A DNA stretch of 54,656 nt from Winogradskyella sp. (GTDB lineage: Bacteria; Bacteroidota; Bacteroidia; Flavobacteriales; Flavobacteriaceae), in assembly GCA_030149175.1 (NCBI GenBank), contig JASBSA010000064.1:1-54656 (forward strand). The letters are read 5' to 3'. The position numbers and the translations under genes are program-made. A model generated the notes under the pieces. That model was not told where the DNA came from. It saw only the letters and a list, made by a program, of their open reading frames with translations, and did no database searches. Below, piece by piece: positions 27,498 through 36,772 of the stretch. Positions within the stretch are counted from its first letter, which is position 1. Every line of letters begins with the position of its first letter.

Positions 27498-27938
27498 TTA
27501 CTCAAATATTTTCTGATCATAATCATATTTTGATTCATTTGGAAAATACCCATTTAAATCAGGGAAAACAAGTTGTAAATATTTGAATTCTAAATTCTCA
27601 TAAAATTTAAATGAACTCAACGTATACTCAGTCAATGATTCATTATTAATTTCAATAAAATAGATAGGGAATCTGTTTGTAAAATTGTCTATTTTTTTAT
27701 TCAGAGGCACTTCTTTAAATCTAAATTTCTCAACATAATTATCAATCAATTCGTTTGTAAGACCATTTGGAAGTCCAGAAATAATAAGTTCAGGAATCTT
27801 AAATTTTTTGTAAAGTCCGGTTGAGTATCCAAAAGGTGTAAATCCAGCCTCTTCCATTACATAGGTTGTATGAAATCCGAATTTTTCAATATTGTCATTG
27901 ACCATTTTGAAATATTTCTCTGTCTTGTTCAAATTCAA
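27498..27938 (-). CDS. DUF4262-like protein
   Basis: DNIEKFGFHTTYVMEEAGFTPFGYSTGLYKKFKIPELIISGLPNGLTNELIDNYV. Confidence 0.7.
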   Translation of the reverse strand: MNLNKTEKYFKMVNDNIEKFGFHTTYVMEEAGFTPFGYSTGLYKKFKIPELIISGLPNGLTNELIDNYVEKFRFKEVPLNKKIDNFTNRFPIYFIEINNESLTEYTLSSFKFYENLEFKYLQLVFPDLNGYFPNESKYDYDQKIFE

Positions 27939-30454
27939 TTCTTCAGTGTGTTATTATTCTCTTTTCCAGCGGAGAGTAAGTTGGCAAAAAGACGGTAAGC
28001 GCCAGAAACACCAGCAGGAAACTCCCTAAAAAAGCTCAAGCCCGTATATATGTAGTTACCTTTTCCATATTGTGCTATCAGTAGGCTTCCTTCTTTTGAA
28101 GATTCTCCTTTATCATTCATGGCAAGTAGTGGAGTAAATTCTTCTGACCATTCATTAGGAAAATATAACCCTCGTTCTTGTACCCAACCTTCAAAATCTT
28201 GAGATGTAATTTTATTAGGAAAATTTAAAAGTGGGTGATTGGGCTGAAGGATTGTTACTGAAGCGTTTTCATCAGTTACTCGATCTCTAGAGAGGTCTAA
28301 TTTGTAAGGGGCTATATTTTCTGCTTTAATACCTCTGCTTGTATTGTATTGAACAATCATATTGCCTCCTTCTTTCACATATTCTAGTAAGAATTTTTGT
28401 TTGAATTTTAATTCGTCTAAAATATTGTAGGCTCTAATGCCTATAACCACAGCATCGAAGTTTACTAGGTTTTCCGCTGAGATTTGTTCTGGCTTAATAA
28501 TGGTGACATTGTAGCCAATTTGCCTTAAACTTTCAGGAACTACATCTCCAGCACCTTCAATATATCCTATATTATTACCACGTTTGTCAATATCCAAACG
28601 AACTACTTTGCTTACGCTAGGCATTAATACGGTTTGGTACGGAATGTGGTTGTAGTCTATTTCTATAAGTTCATCAGTGTAATATTCTCCATTGATATTT
28701 ACCATTGGTGAGATAAGACCTTCACTCTGGTTTTTTGGAGGAATTACTGTAAACACTACCTTTTGAACATCACCTTTATTAACAATTTCAATTTTTTGTT
28801 TTTGTGGATATACATTCCAATCATTGGGATATGCCATCTGTACATAACCTTCAATAGCGTCTCTACCAGCCTTTATGGTAACCTCAATCTCTTTTTGCTG
28901 ATCGTTTTCAAAAATGAAAACCTTATCAGAAATACTTGCTGATACTTCTGGTATGACTTCAAAAGGTCTGTATAGCTCGCCTTTATCTGGTTGCGAATAA
29001 CGATAAACTACAGGTTTAGTTATTGTAATTGGTGTACCTTCAATATTCAAGTTAAAATCTACAAAAACAGCCCTTGGCGTTTCGGGTTTGCCAATCCACT
29101 CAGGGTTATCGACATAATACATACCCAATGTACTTTTTTTATTGAGCCAATATGGTGTGGTGTAGTGACTGTTTTTCGGTATTGTAATGCCTTCATTAAA
29201 ATTTAACTTCTGATTTTCTGATAGGTCTAATTTTTTAGAAATAGCATTCTGAAGTGTAGATAATTTGTAAGACACGAGCGTTATGGAAGCAGAGCTTCTA
29301 TTTAGGACTTCAATATCTAAGCCTACTGTGCTTTGTGGTGAAGCATGAGGTGAGTTTGCAGAAACCTCAAGGTATAAACCAGCACAAGCTTCAATTATTA
29401 TTAAAAGCTCTTTGGATTTAACGGTTTTCCAATGCTCGTTTTTTACATTTTGGAGCATTCTGTAGGCTTCTAGTAATTGAGGTAGGTGTGTGGCTGGATT
29501 TTTAAAGTTGAAGTTTTTTTCAACCATATTTAGAATATTGCCAATAGCAGCTCCACCTTCAATTCTATTCCAAGAGGTATCTATTCCGGCAAAAACGGAT
29601 TTGCTATTATCTAACGGTTCGCCTTTTAAATACTCAATGTATTCTTGTTGTGTACCTCGTTGAGATAAACGACCAAAACCTTGGCATAAGTGCTGACTAC
29701 TGGCTAAAGCGGCAACCTCATTATTAGACATACCTTTACTTGGATAATACACACCGATATCAAAATTTAGCATGTTGCTTTTATCGGCTTCTTCAAATTT
29801 TTCTTGGCTTCCGTAAAACCACCATGAGGTATTAAAAAAAATACGTTTGGGCTGCCAAGTTTCTGCATATTGTAATTGCGATGGATATTGAGAAGCATCA
29901 TTGGCCAAATCAAAAGCTTCCATGCTTAGCATTGCCGAAGCTGTATGATGACCATGTGTTCTACCTGGTGTTCTGTGGTCAAAACGGTTAATGATAACAT
30001 CTGGCTTAAAGGTTCTAATGGCCCAAACCACATCGGCAAGTACCAAATCTTTGTTCCAAATGTCTAGGGTTTCATCAGGATGTTTTGAGTAGCCAAAGTC
30101 GTTGGCTCTTGTAAAGCGTTGTTCACCACCGTCTATACGACGCGCAGCCAATAATTCTTGTGTTCTAATAACACCAAGAAGTTCTCTTATTTCTGGTCCT
30201 ATAAGATTTTGCCCACCATCACCTCGTGTTAACGAAAGGTAAGCTGTACGTGCCTTAACTTGGTTAGACATGTAAGAAATTAATCGCGTATTTTCATCAT
30301 CTGGATGCGCTGCAACATATAAAACTGAACCTAAAACATTGAGTTTTTGGACGGCTTCGTAGATTTCTGATGAATTGAATTTTTTGGGTTGTTGGGCTGG
30401 TAAAGAAATTAAACAGCTAAAAATGAATAGAATACAGAGTCTAGTCTGAAACAT
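27935..30454 (-). CDS. PIG-L/LmbE family deacetylase with large C-terminal extension (secreted)
   Basis: Signal peptide; VLYVAAHPDDENTRLISYMSNQVKARTAYLSLTRGDGGQNLIGPEIRELLGVIRTQELLAARRIDGGEQRFTRANDFGYSKHPDE...HGHHTASA. Confidence 0.93.
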   Translation of the reverse strand: MFQTRLCILFIFSCLISLPAQQPKKFNSSEIYEAVQKLNVLGSVLYVAAHPDDENTRLISYMSNQVKARTAYLSLTRGDGGQNLIGPEIRELLGVIRTQELLAARRIDGGEQRFTRANDFGYSKHPDETLDIWNKDLVLADVVWAIRTFKPDVIINRFDHRTPGRTHGHHTASAMLSMEAFDLANDASQYPSQLQYAETWQPKRIFFNTSWWFYGSQEKFEEADKSNMLNFDIGVYYPSKGMSNNEVAALASSQHLCQGFGRLSQRGTQQEYIEYLKGEPLDNSKSVFAGIDTSWNRIEGGAAIGNILNMVEKNFNFKNPATHLPQLLEAYRMLQNVKNEHWKTVKSKELLIIIEACAGLYLEVSANSPHASPQSTVGLDIEVLNRSSASITLVSYKLSTLQNAISKKLDLSENQKLNFNEGITIPKNSHYTTPYWLNKKSTLGMYYVDNPEWIGKPETPRAVFVDFNLNIEGTPITITKPVVYRYSQPDKGELYRPFEVIPEVSASISDKVFIFENDQQKEIEVTIKAGRDAIEGYVQMAYPNDWNVYPQKQKIEIVNKGDVQKVVFTVIPPKNQSEGLISPMVNINGEYYTDELIEIDYNHIPYQTVLMPSVSKVVRLDIDKRGNNIGYIEGAGDVVPESLRQIGYNVTIIKPEQISAENLVNFDAVVIGIRAYNILDELKFKQKFLLEYVKEGGNMIVQYNTSRGIKAENIAPYKLDLSRDRVTDENASVTILQPNHPLLNFPNKITSQDFEGWVQERGLYFPNEWSEEFTPLLAMNDKGESSKEGSLLIAQYGKGNYIYTGLSFFREFPAGVSGAYRLFANLLSAGKENNNTLKN

Positions 30455-30541
30455 GAGGTTATCTAGTTAGTGTGCACTTCAAATATAAAAAAGTAGAATT
30501 TTTTATTCTTGCTTTTAGGTTTTGTTTAACGTTGGGTATTA

Positions 30542-30569
30542 GAGATATGAGATATGAGATATGAGATAT
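30542..30569. repeat. 7-bp tandem repeat (GAGATAT)x4
   Basis: gagatat gagatat gagatat gagatat, followed by degenerate gagaagt gag. Confidence 0.9.
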
Positions 30570-30594
30570 GAGAAGTGAGAAGATTGAAGTGTAA

Positions 30595-31032
30595 CTATGG
30601 TAAGTAATCTCTGTGGATGCTGGTAATAATAATGATAAAGCGTTCCATAAAGAAGCCTACATTCATTAGAATGGAAACTAATAACACAAAATAGATGTTT
30701 TTACCAAGTGGTTTGTAAAAAAGAATAAGAGGAAAAATACAATTAAAGAATAGCATTAACCAATATGCCCAAGCATATGGTCCTGTAGCACGATTAATAA
30801 AAGCATAGTCACCAGAATTTGGTAGTGCAAGAACCAGGAACCAACAAATTATTGTGATTATTGAATAAACAATCATTATCCATCTAATGAAGTTGAAGGC
30901 AGAAGAGTAAATATTTTCTTTACTAGTTAGAATTCGTAGTATTAAAATAAGGACAATAACCAGATATAAATAAGCAATGATGTAATTGCTTAAGAATATT
31001 GGGATTTCAAAAAGTTTATCAGATAAATACAT
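30595..31032 (-). CDS. Small membrane protein resembling the C-terminal part of ActC/NrfD
   Basis: FINRATGPYAWAYWLMLFFNCIFPLILFYKPLGKN...LMNVGFFMERFIIIITSIHRDYLP resembles ActC C-terminal motifs. Confidence 0.65.
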   Translation of the reverse strand: MYLSDKLFEIPIFLSNYIIAYLYLVIVLILILRILTSKENIYSSAFNFIRWIMIVYSIITIICWFLVLALPNSGDYAFINRATGPYAWAYWLMLFFNCIFPLILFYKPLGKNIYFVLLVSILMNVGFFMERFIIIITSIHRDYLP

Positions 31033-31044
31033 CCTTTTGAATAG

Positions 31045-32127
31045 CTACAACCACTTCTTCCTTTTAAAATAATAAAGCATCGCCAAGAATAATACAATCA
31101 TAATTCCCCAAAGTACATGATAACCGTATTTGTAGTGTAGTTCTGGTATGTTTTCGAAATTCATACCATAAATACCTGCAATAAACGTAAGCGGAATAAA
31201 AATGGTGGCGATGATGGTGAGCACTTTCATGACTTCATTCATTTTGTTGCTAATGGTAGTCATGTACATATCCATTAAACTCCAGATCATTTCACGATAG
31301 ATATCGATATTTTCTGACACTTGAATTAAGTGGTCGTAAATGTCTCTGTAAAAGGTGATTGTGCGTTTATAAATTAGTGAATGGTCTCCCTTTTCAATAC
31401 GATTTATAATTTCGCGAAGTGGGAAAATAGCTCGACGTACTTTTAGAATTTCTCGCTTTAGTTGTTGAACTTCTACATTAATGTCTTCTCGTGCATTTCC
31501 CGAGAATAACTCTGTTTCTAGATCTTCAATTTTATTGCCTAAGGTCTCAATAAGGCTAAAGTAATTATCTACAATAGCATCTATTAAGGCATACATTAGG
31601 TAATCTGATTTTAAACCTCTTATCCTACCATTGGATAATCGTAAGCGCTCTCTGATTGACCCAAATACGTCTCCTTCAGATTCTTGAAATGTTAGGACAT
31701 AATTCTTGCCCAGAACAATGCTAACTTGCTCTATGACGATATTTTCTTCATCATCATAATACAACATTTTTAGTACAACAAACAGATAATCTTCGTATTC
31801 ATCAATTTTTGGACGCTGTGAGGTATTTACAATATCTTCCAAAACCAAAGGATGCAAATCGTATTGTTTACCGATATCTTCTATTTTGTCGGTATGCTTT
31901 AATCCATCAACATTTATCCACGTAACAGATTCTGTTTCTTTATAGTTTATCGCATCTTCAATATTGAGTAAAATAGATTCTTCAATATGATCTTTAGTAT
32001 AATCGAAGCATTCGACGTGAAAATCCTTATCAGATTTTTTACCTGTGTATATAAGCGTTCCTGGTACCTGACCAATATGCTTTTTAGATTCTTGGGTACG
32101 TTTTTTTTTAGTTCGTCTTTTAATCAT
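31045..32127 (-). CDS. corA: CorA-type magnesium/cobalt transporter
   Basis: C-terminal IPLTFIAGIYGMNFENIPEL (GMN motif) and two TM helices. Confidence 0.96.
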   Translation of the reverse strand: MIKRRTKKKRTQESKKHIGQVPGTLIYTGKKSDKDFHVECFDYTKDHIEESILLNIEDAINYKETESVTWINVDGLKHTDKIEDIGKQYDLHPLVLEDIVNTSQRPKIDEYEDYLFVVLKMLYYDDEENIVIEQVSIVLGKNYVLTFQESEGDVFGSIRERLRLSNGRIRGLKSDYLMYALIDAIVDNYFSLIETLGNKIEDLETELFSGNAREDINVEVQQLKREILKVRRAIFPLREIINRIEKGDHSLIYKRTITFYRDIYDHLIQVSENIDIYREMIWSLMDMYMTTISNKMNEVMKVLTIIATIFIPLTFIAGIYGMNFENIPELHYKYGYHVLWGIMIVLFLAMLYYFKRKKWL

Positions 32128-32130
32128 GGT

Positions 32131-32664
32131 CTAAAGAATACTGCTATCGTCTAAAGCATCTTTCTCCATTAAAGTTACGGCTTTTTGAAGAATTAAATTG
32201 TTTGGATAGGTAACTAAATCGCCGTTATCCTCTCTAAGGATAAGTTGAAATGCCCTAATATCTTCTATGATAGCTTCTACTGGGTAATCTTTATCGTGAA
32301 TTTTTATTTTATCTCCAACTTTATATGGGAACGAAAAAAACATAATAACACCAGAGGTGACGTTACTTAGGATAGACCAAACGGCAAAAAGAGCAATACC
32401 AATAACGGCAAACACAGATGAAAATACTAATGTAATGTCGCTAGTATCTAGTCCTAAAATGAAGGCTTCTATTAGTATAGCAATGAGAACTAAAGTTACG
32501 GTTACATATCTACCAATAAGACCAGCTCTAGCTTCGGTCGTACCACTTTTTTTTCCAATTTTTTTTACGGATAGAACTATAATTGCCCTAATAATCAATA
32601 GTGTTATTAGCAGGATAGCCGAATAGATAATTTCGGATTTGTAATCGTTAAAGACCTCTATCAT
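32131..32664 (-). CDS. Small-conductance mechanosensitive channel (MscS) family protein
   Basis: IGIALFAVWSILSNVTSGVIMFFSFPYKVGDKIKIHDKDYPVEAIIEDIRAFQLILREDNGDLVTYPNNLILQK. Confidence 0.88.
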   Translation of the reverse strand: MIEVFNDYKSEIIYSAILLITLLIIRAIIVLSVKKIGKKSGTTEARAGLIGRYVTVTLVLIAILIEAFILGLDTSDITLVFSSVFAVIGIALFAVWSILSNVTSGVIMFFSFPYKVGDKIKIHDKDYPVEAIIEDIRAFQLILREDNGDLVTYPNNLILQKAVTLMEKDALDDSSIL

Positions 32665-32705
32665 ATGTAGAAATGATTAGTGTATAAACAAAGGTAACTA
32701 ATATT

Positions 32706-33629
32706 CTATTGCAACTTTAGTGTTGTCCTTAAACTTTCGTCATCATTACTGTTCTTGTTCCAATATGCAGACTTTATGGTTACTAATTTGGTAGCTTTGG
32801 TTGTTAAAGTTTTTGCAGCATTGCCAAAACCACTTTGTATGGTCTCTTCCCAACCCAAGATATCATAAGGAAACTCAGCGTTAAAATTAATTTTTAAAAT
32901 CCTATTTAACTCTGGATAATTTAGAGTGTAGGTTCCATTTTCCATATTTGCAAATGCATTATAGGCCTTAATGTCTTTATGTTTTAATCTCGTAAATTCT
33001 AGGGATGGAACAACCCTAATGTCACCAACTGGTAGCGTTTTTGGGTCAATTCTGAGCTTGGTCCAAAGCTCGTTTTCTGTCCATGATTTTTCTATCTTGA
33101 AGCTTTGATCTGCTTCACCTTGAAAATAAGAGTGCGACGTAATCTCAAACTGACTTCGGTTATTGAGTTGTGTATATACATGACCACACCATTCTTGCAC
33201 TGAAGCTGAGATTTTTATAGCATGCTGATTATTAGCCACAGGATAAAATGTACTTTGCATTATTGAATATGGATAAATACCTGTATTGAATTTTTTAGTG
33301 GCATTGAGCTTTAAAATAGGAATATTGCCATCGTTGTAATTATCGGCTTTAACTTGTGCTTCTGGTAAAAAATCTTCAGTTACGAATACTAAAACAGCGT
33401 TTCCTGAACGCATTTCACCATAACGTGCTTGCTCTAGTTTGTAGGATGTTATTTCGGCTTCACCAGCATACCAATAGTCTTTAAAAGTTTGTGATAGTTT
33501 AGTTTGAGGTTGCTTGGTTTCAATTTCTGGACGTAAATTTTCTGAGATTTCAGAAGAGGTTTCTACCGCTTTTTTACAACTTTGAAATGTAAATAATAAA
33601 ACCGGAAGTATAAAAAGTAACTTTTTCAT
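32706..33629 (-). CDS. Lipoprotein of unknown function
   Basis: Lipobox-like LLFTFQSCKK; 307 aa secreted protein. Confidence 0.75.
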   Translation of the reverse strand: MKKLLFILPVLLFTFQSCKKAVETSSEISENLRPEIETKQPQTKLSQTFKDYWYAGEAEITSYKLEQARYGEMRSGNAVLVFVTEDFLPEAQVKADNYNDGNIPILKLNATKKFNTGIYPYSIMQSTFYPVANNQHAIKISASVQEWCGHVYTQLNNRSQFEITSHSYFQGEADQSFKIEKSWTENELWTKLRIDPKTLPVGDIRVVPSLEFTRLKHKDIKAYNAFANMENGTYTLNYPELNRILKINFNAEFPYDILGWEETIQSGFGNAAKTLTTKATKLVTIKSAYWNKNSNDDESLRTTLKLQ

Positions 33630-33759
33630 AAATCTAAAATTTTGAATAAACTGCTCGTCAGTAATTTAATGATATGGATGGAAATATTTACAGACTAGCT
33701 AAGGTTTCTGCCAACAGACAGTTACCTATTATGTGCTTTATTACAAAGTTACGATTTGA

Positions 33760-34350
33760 CTACCCTTTGGCAATGGTATTTAACGTTTCATAAAGTAAAT
33801 GTGTAGGTAAACCAACTACGTTATTATAAGAGCCTTCAATATTGGTGATTCCAATAGCTCCAATCCATTCTTGTATGCCATAAGCACCGGCTTTATCCAA
33901 TGGTTTGTATGTATTTACATAGTACCAGATTTCATCGTCTGATAATACTTTAAACGTAACTTTGGTCGTGGTGTTTACTACCTTTTGCTGCGTAGTTTGT
34001 GTAAAGCAGATGGACGTCATAACCTCATGGGTTTTGTTGCTCAGCGATGAAATCATGATAAAAGCATCGTCTTTGTCTTTTGGTTTTTCTACAGCTTTAC
34101 CATCTAACCAAACAATGGTATCACTAGTAATTAAAATGTCTTTTTCTTTGAGCTGGTTTTTAAATGCTTGCGCCTTTAATATTGCCAAATAATCGGTGAT
34201 TTCTGTACCTTTTAAATTACCTGGATAAACTTCTTCTACAGGATGAAGACGCACCTCAAAATCTATATTCATAGACTTTAAAAAAGCATGACGTCTTGGT
34301 GATGCGGAAGCTAAAATGATGTTATAATCCTTTAGTTTGTCGTTTAGCAT
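33760..34350 (-). CDS. maf: Maf family nucleotide pyrophosphatase
   Basis: IILASASPRRHAFLKSMNIDFEV...ITSDTIVWLDGKAVEKPKDKDDA...DKAGAYGIQEWIGAIGITNIEGSYNNVVGLP. Confidence 0.95.
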   Translation of the reverse strand: MLNDKLKDYNIILASASPRRHAFLKSMNIDFEVRLHPVEEVYPGNLKGTEITDYLAILKAQAFKNQLKEKDILITSDTIVWLDGKAVEKPKDKDDAFIMISSLSNKTHEVMTSICFTQTTQQKVVNTTTKVTFKVLSDDEIWYYVNTYKPLDKAGAYGIQEWIGAIGITNIEGSYNNVVGLPTHLLYETLNTIAKG

Positions 34351-34351
34351 A

Positions 34352-35278
34352 TTACTTTAAAATAAATGGGTAAAGACTCATAGAAAGCATACCTGTAAGC
34401 ATTACCAACTTAAGAATAAGACTTATATGTTTGTAGTGAGCTGCTTGTTCAGCACTAAAGATTTTTATGGAGATATAAATTAGCGGAGCAACAACAAATA
34501 GTAAAAAATAAGCCACTAAAACTTGTTGTTTATATAAACTCGTGATAATGTAGTATACAACAGCAAACAGTGGTATTAAAGACAGAGCAAAAGCAATTTT
34601 ATTAGCTCTATCTCTTCCTAAAACTATAGGCATGGTTTGCATGCCTACTTTGTGGTCGCCGTTGATGTCTTCAATATCTTTAACAACTTCCCTTACAAGA
34701 TTTATTAAAAAGGCAAAAATGGCATAATCTCTTATGATTTCTAAAAATGGCATGTTGGCTACATTGTTTAAAGACATCATGGAAGGGATTAATTCAAAAA
34801 TACCAACAACTAAAATACTTAATGCTACAACGACGGATACCACAATATTTCCTATTAAAAACATTTGTTTTAGCGCAGTAGAATAGATATATAACAATGC
34901 TGAACTAATAAAAAACACCACAAACAGCGAGGAGTAGTTTATGAGGTGCGATAAGTAGAATCCTAATCCGACACCAATAACATTAAGAAGTATAAAAGAG
35001 GTGTAGCCATTCTTTTCTGAAATATGCTTATTAATGATAACTTTATTGGGTTTATTCACCTTGTCTGTGTCTATATCATAGATGTCATTAATCACATAAC
35101 CTCCAGCAGCAATGCATAGTGTTGCTAAAACCAAAATTGCAAAAGCAAAAGTATTTAAGGTCGTTGTAACACCTTGACTTTCATTAAAAGGAAGTAACAG
35201 AGCATATCTGATTAAAACTTGCACTAGGGCAATCATTACGAGGTTTTTCCAACGGATTAGATTAAGATAATGAATCAT
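34352..35278 (-). CDS. UbiA family prenyltransferase (geranylgeranylglycerol-phosphate geranylgeranyltransferase-like)
   Basis: AAGGYVINDIYDIDTDKVNKPNKVIINKHIS...DIEDINGDHKVGMQTMPIVLG. Confidence 0.92.
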   Translation of the reverse strand: MIHYLNLIRWKNLVMIALVQVLIRYALLLPFNESQGVTTTLNTFAFAILVLATLCIAAGGYVINDIYDIDTDKVNKPNKVIINKHISEKNGYTSFILLNVIGVGLGFYLSHLINYSSLFVVFFISSALLYIYSTALKQMFLIGNIVVSVVVALSILVVGIFELIPSMMSLNNVANMPFLEIIRDYAIFAFLINLVREVVKDIEDINGDHKVGMQTMPIVLGRDRANKIAFALSLIPLFAVVYYIITSLYKQQVLVAYFLLFVVAPLIYISIKIFSAEQAAHYKHISLILKLVMLTGMLSMSLYPFILK

Positions 35279-35287
35279 TTACAAGAA

Positions 35288-35602
35288 TTAATGAGATAGA
35301 ATTTTATCGATTAAATAGTAGGCTACATACACTACAATAGCAAAAATGATAAGGCTTACAACAACGGTTCTCCTAAATAGTTTTCGTTCTTGTTTACGGA
35401 TTTTATTTTTAATTTTTTCTTTATCGGCTTTGCTGAGATCTTTGTGCATAAACTCCATTTCGTAATGAAGATGCGCTTCCAAGTCTAGTTTTTCTTTATA
35501 TACAGAAAAGGGTGTACTCGTTTTTTGATTAAAGGTAGATTGGTTGTTGCCAAACCCTATATAACCAAAACCAGTACTATGTCTTCTGCTTCTACGAGCC
35601 AT
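35288..35602 (-). CDS. Small single-TM protein of unknown function
   Basis: 104 aa, C-terminal TM (VVVSLIIFAIVVYVAYYLI), tightly packed. Confidence 0.7.
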   Translation of the reverse strand: MARRSRRHSTGFGYIGFGNNQSTFNQKTSTPFSVYKEKLDLEAHLHYEMEFMHKDLSKADKEKIKNKIRKQERKLFRRTVVVSLIIFAIVVYVAYYLIDKILSH

Positions 35603-35672
35603 ATTATTTTTCTAAAACTTTATGTAAATATGTTTTAACATTTTTTAAGCCATCTGAAACTGCTTACCGAAA

Positions 35673-36206
35673 TCAATCGTATTTAGCATCAAAATTGCCA
35701 TTCCATTTGTTGTGAACTTTAAGGACTTGTTCAATAACATCTCTAGCTGCCCCTTTTCCGCCATTTTTATGCGAAATATATTTTGAGATAGCTTTAATCT
35801 CTGGAGCAGCATCCTGCGGACAGCATGGTAAACCAACTAGGTTCATAACAGGATAATCAGGAATATCATCTCCCATATACAAAACTTCAGAGCTTTTAAG
35901 GTTGCGCTTTTCTAAATAATCGTTGAGTTGCTCAATTTTATTGTGCGCACCAAGGTAAATGTCTTTTACGCCTAAGCCTTGAAGTCGTTTACGAACACCT
36001 TCATTTGAACCACCAGAAATTACGCAAACATTAAAACCTGCATCAACAGCAGTTTTTAGGGCAAAACCATCTTTAATGCTCATTCTTCGAAGCATTTCAC
36101 CAGAGGTGGTAATGGTGACCGTACCATCGGTAAGTACACCATCTACGTCAAAAATAAAGGTGGTTATATTTATAAGATATTCTTTGTAGCTTTTATCGTT
36201 GTCCAT
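35673..36206 (-). CDS. KdsC-like HAD-IIIA phosphatase
   Basis: FIFDVDGVLTDGTVTITTSGEMLRRMSIKDGFALKTAVDAGFNVCVISGGSNEGVRKRLQGLGVKDIYLGAHNKIEQL...YMGDDIPDYPVM. Confidence 0.94.
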   Translation of the reverse strand: MDNDKSYKEYLINITTFIFDVDGVLTDGTVTITTSGEMLRRMSIKDGFALKTAVDAGFNVCVISGGSNEGVRKRLQGLGVKDIYLGAHNKIEQLNDYLEKRNLKSSEVLYMGDDIPDYPVMNLVGLPCCPQDAAPEIKAISKYISHKNGGKGAARDVIEQVLKVHNKWNGNFDAKYD

Positions 36207-36211
36207 GTGTG

Positions 36212-36772
36212 TTAATCTATGATAATTCTATCATTCAATTTTTTAAATATATCAAAATAATGCTTGTCAGTCCGTAATTCAATAACTAACTCTTTGCTGT
36301 GATTGGAAATTTGATACACTTCACCAGACATTAGCAAAGTTCTTAAAATAGTAGTCAAATCTGAAATAGATATTGATTTCTTTTCTGCTATTAAAACATA
36401 CTTTTTAAAATTGGCTATTTTTTTGAATTTTAAATTGAATATTTTAAAAATAGAATCTTTTAACCTCTTTTTTCTTATTATAAATTCTCCACCTTTAATT
36501 TGGTGTGTTTTCCAAATAGAAGCCACATGTAAATTTTGAGTCTTACTAGAAAATAATAAATTACCAGATGTGAAAGTAGATTTTTTATACTTTAGAATCC
36601 ACTCTCTTGGTGTGTTGATTTTCCCAATTATTGAATAAGACCAAGAATTATACTTACCTTCTATGACACCATCATTTTCCTTCACAAAATTCTCTAAGGT
36701 TAAGCAGAATTCTTTATTAGCTTCGTAAAAAGGAGATGAAAGTTCAGAAGGTGAAGCGTTAGATTCAATCAT
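36212..36772 (-). CDS. Hypothetical protein inserted between HAD phosphatase and DUF2520 genes
   Basis: 186 aa, overlaps the DUF2520 stop by 4 nt (ATGA); no family recognised. Confidence 0.65.
   Translation of the reverse strand: MIESNASPSELSSPFYEANKEFCLTLENFVKENDGVIEGKYNSWSYSIIGKINTPREWILKYKKSTFTSGNLLFSSKTQNLHVASIWKTHQIKGGEFIIRKKRLKDSIFKIFNLKFKKIANFKKYVLIAEKKSISISDLTTILRTLLMSGEVYQISNHSKELVIELRTDKHYFDIFKKLNDRIIID

Noticed and set aside
30524-30530. GTTTAAC upstream of PIG-L as an operator copy
   Set aside because: Single half-site, no AGTTAAAC partner at the right spacing; likely chance in AT-rich DNA.
30542-30580. GAGATAT array as a CRISPR-like repeat
   Set aside because: 7-bp tandem units without spacers and no cas genes; simple microsatellite.
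35645-35836. 63-aa minus ORF overlapping the KdsC-like gene
   Set aside because: Out-of-frame overlap with a confidently assigned CDS; no family resemblance.
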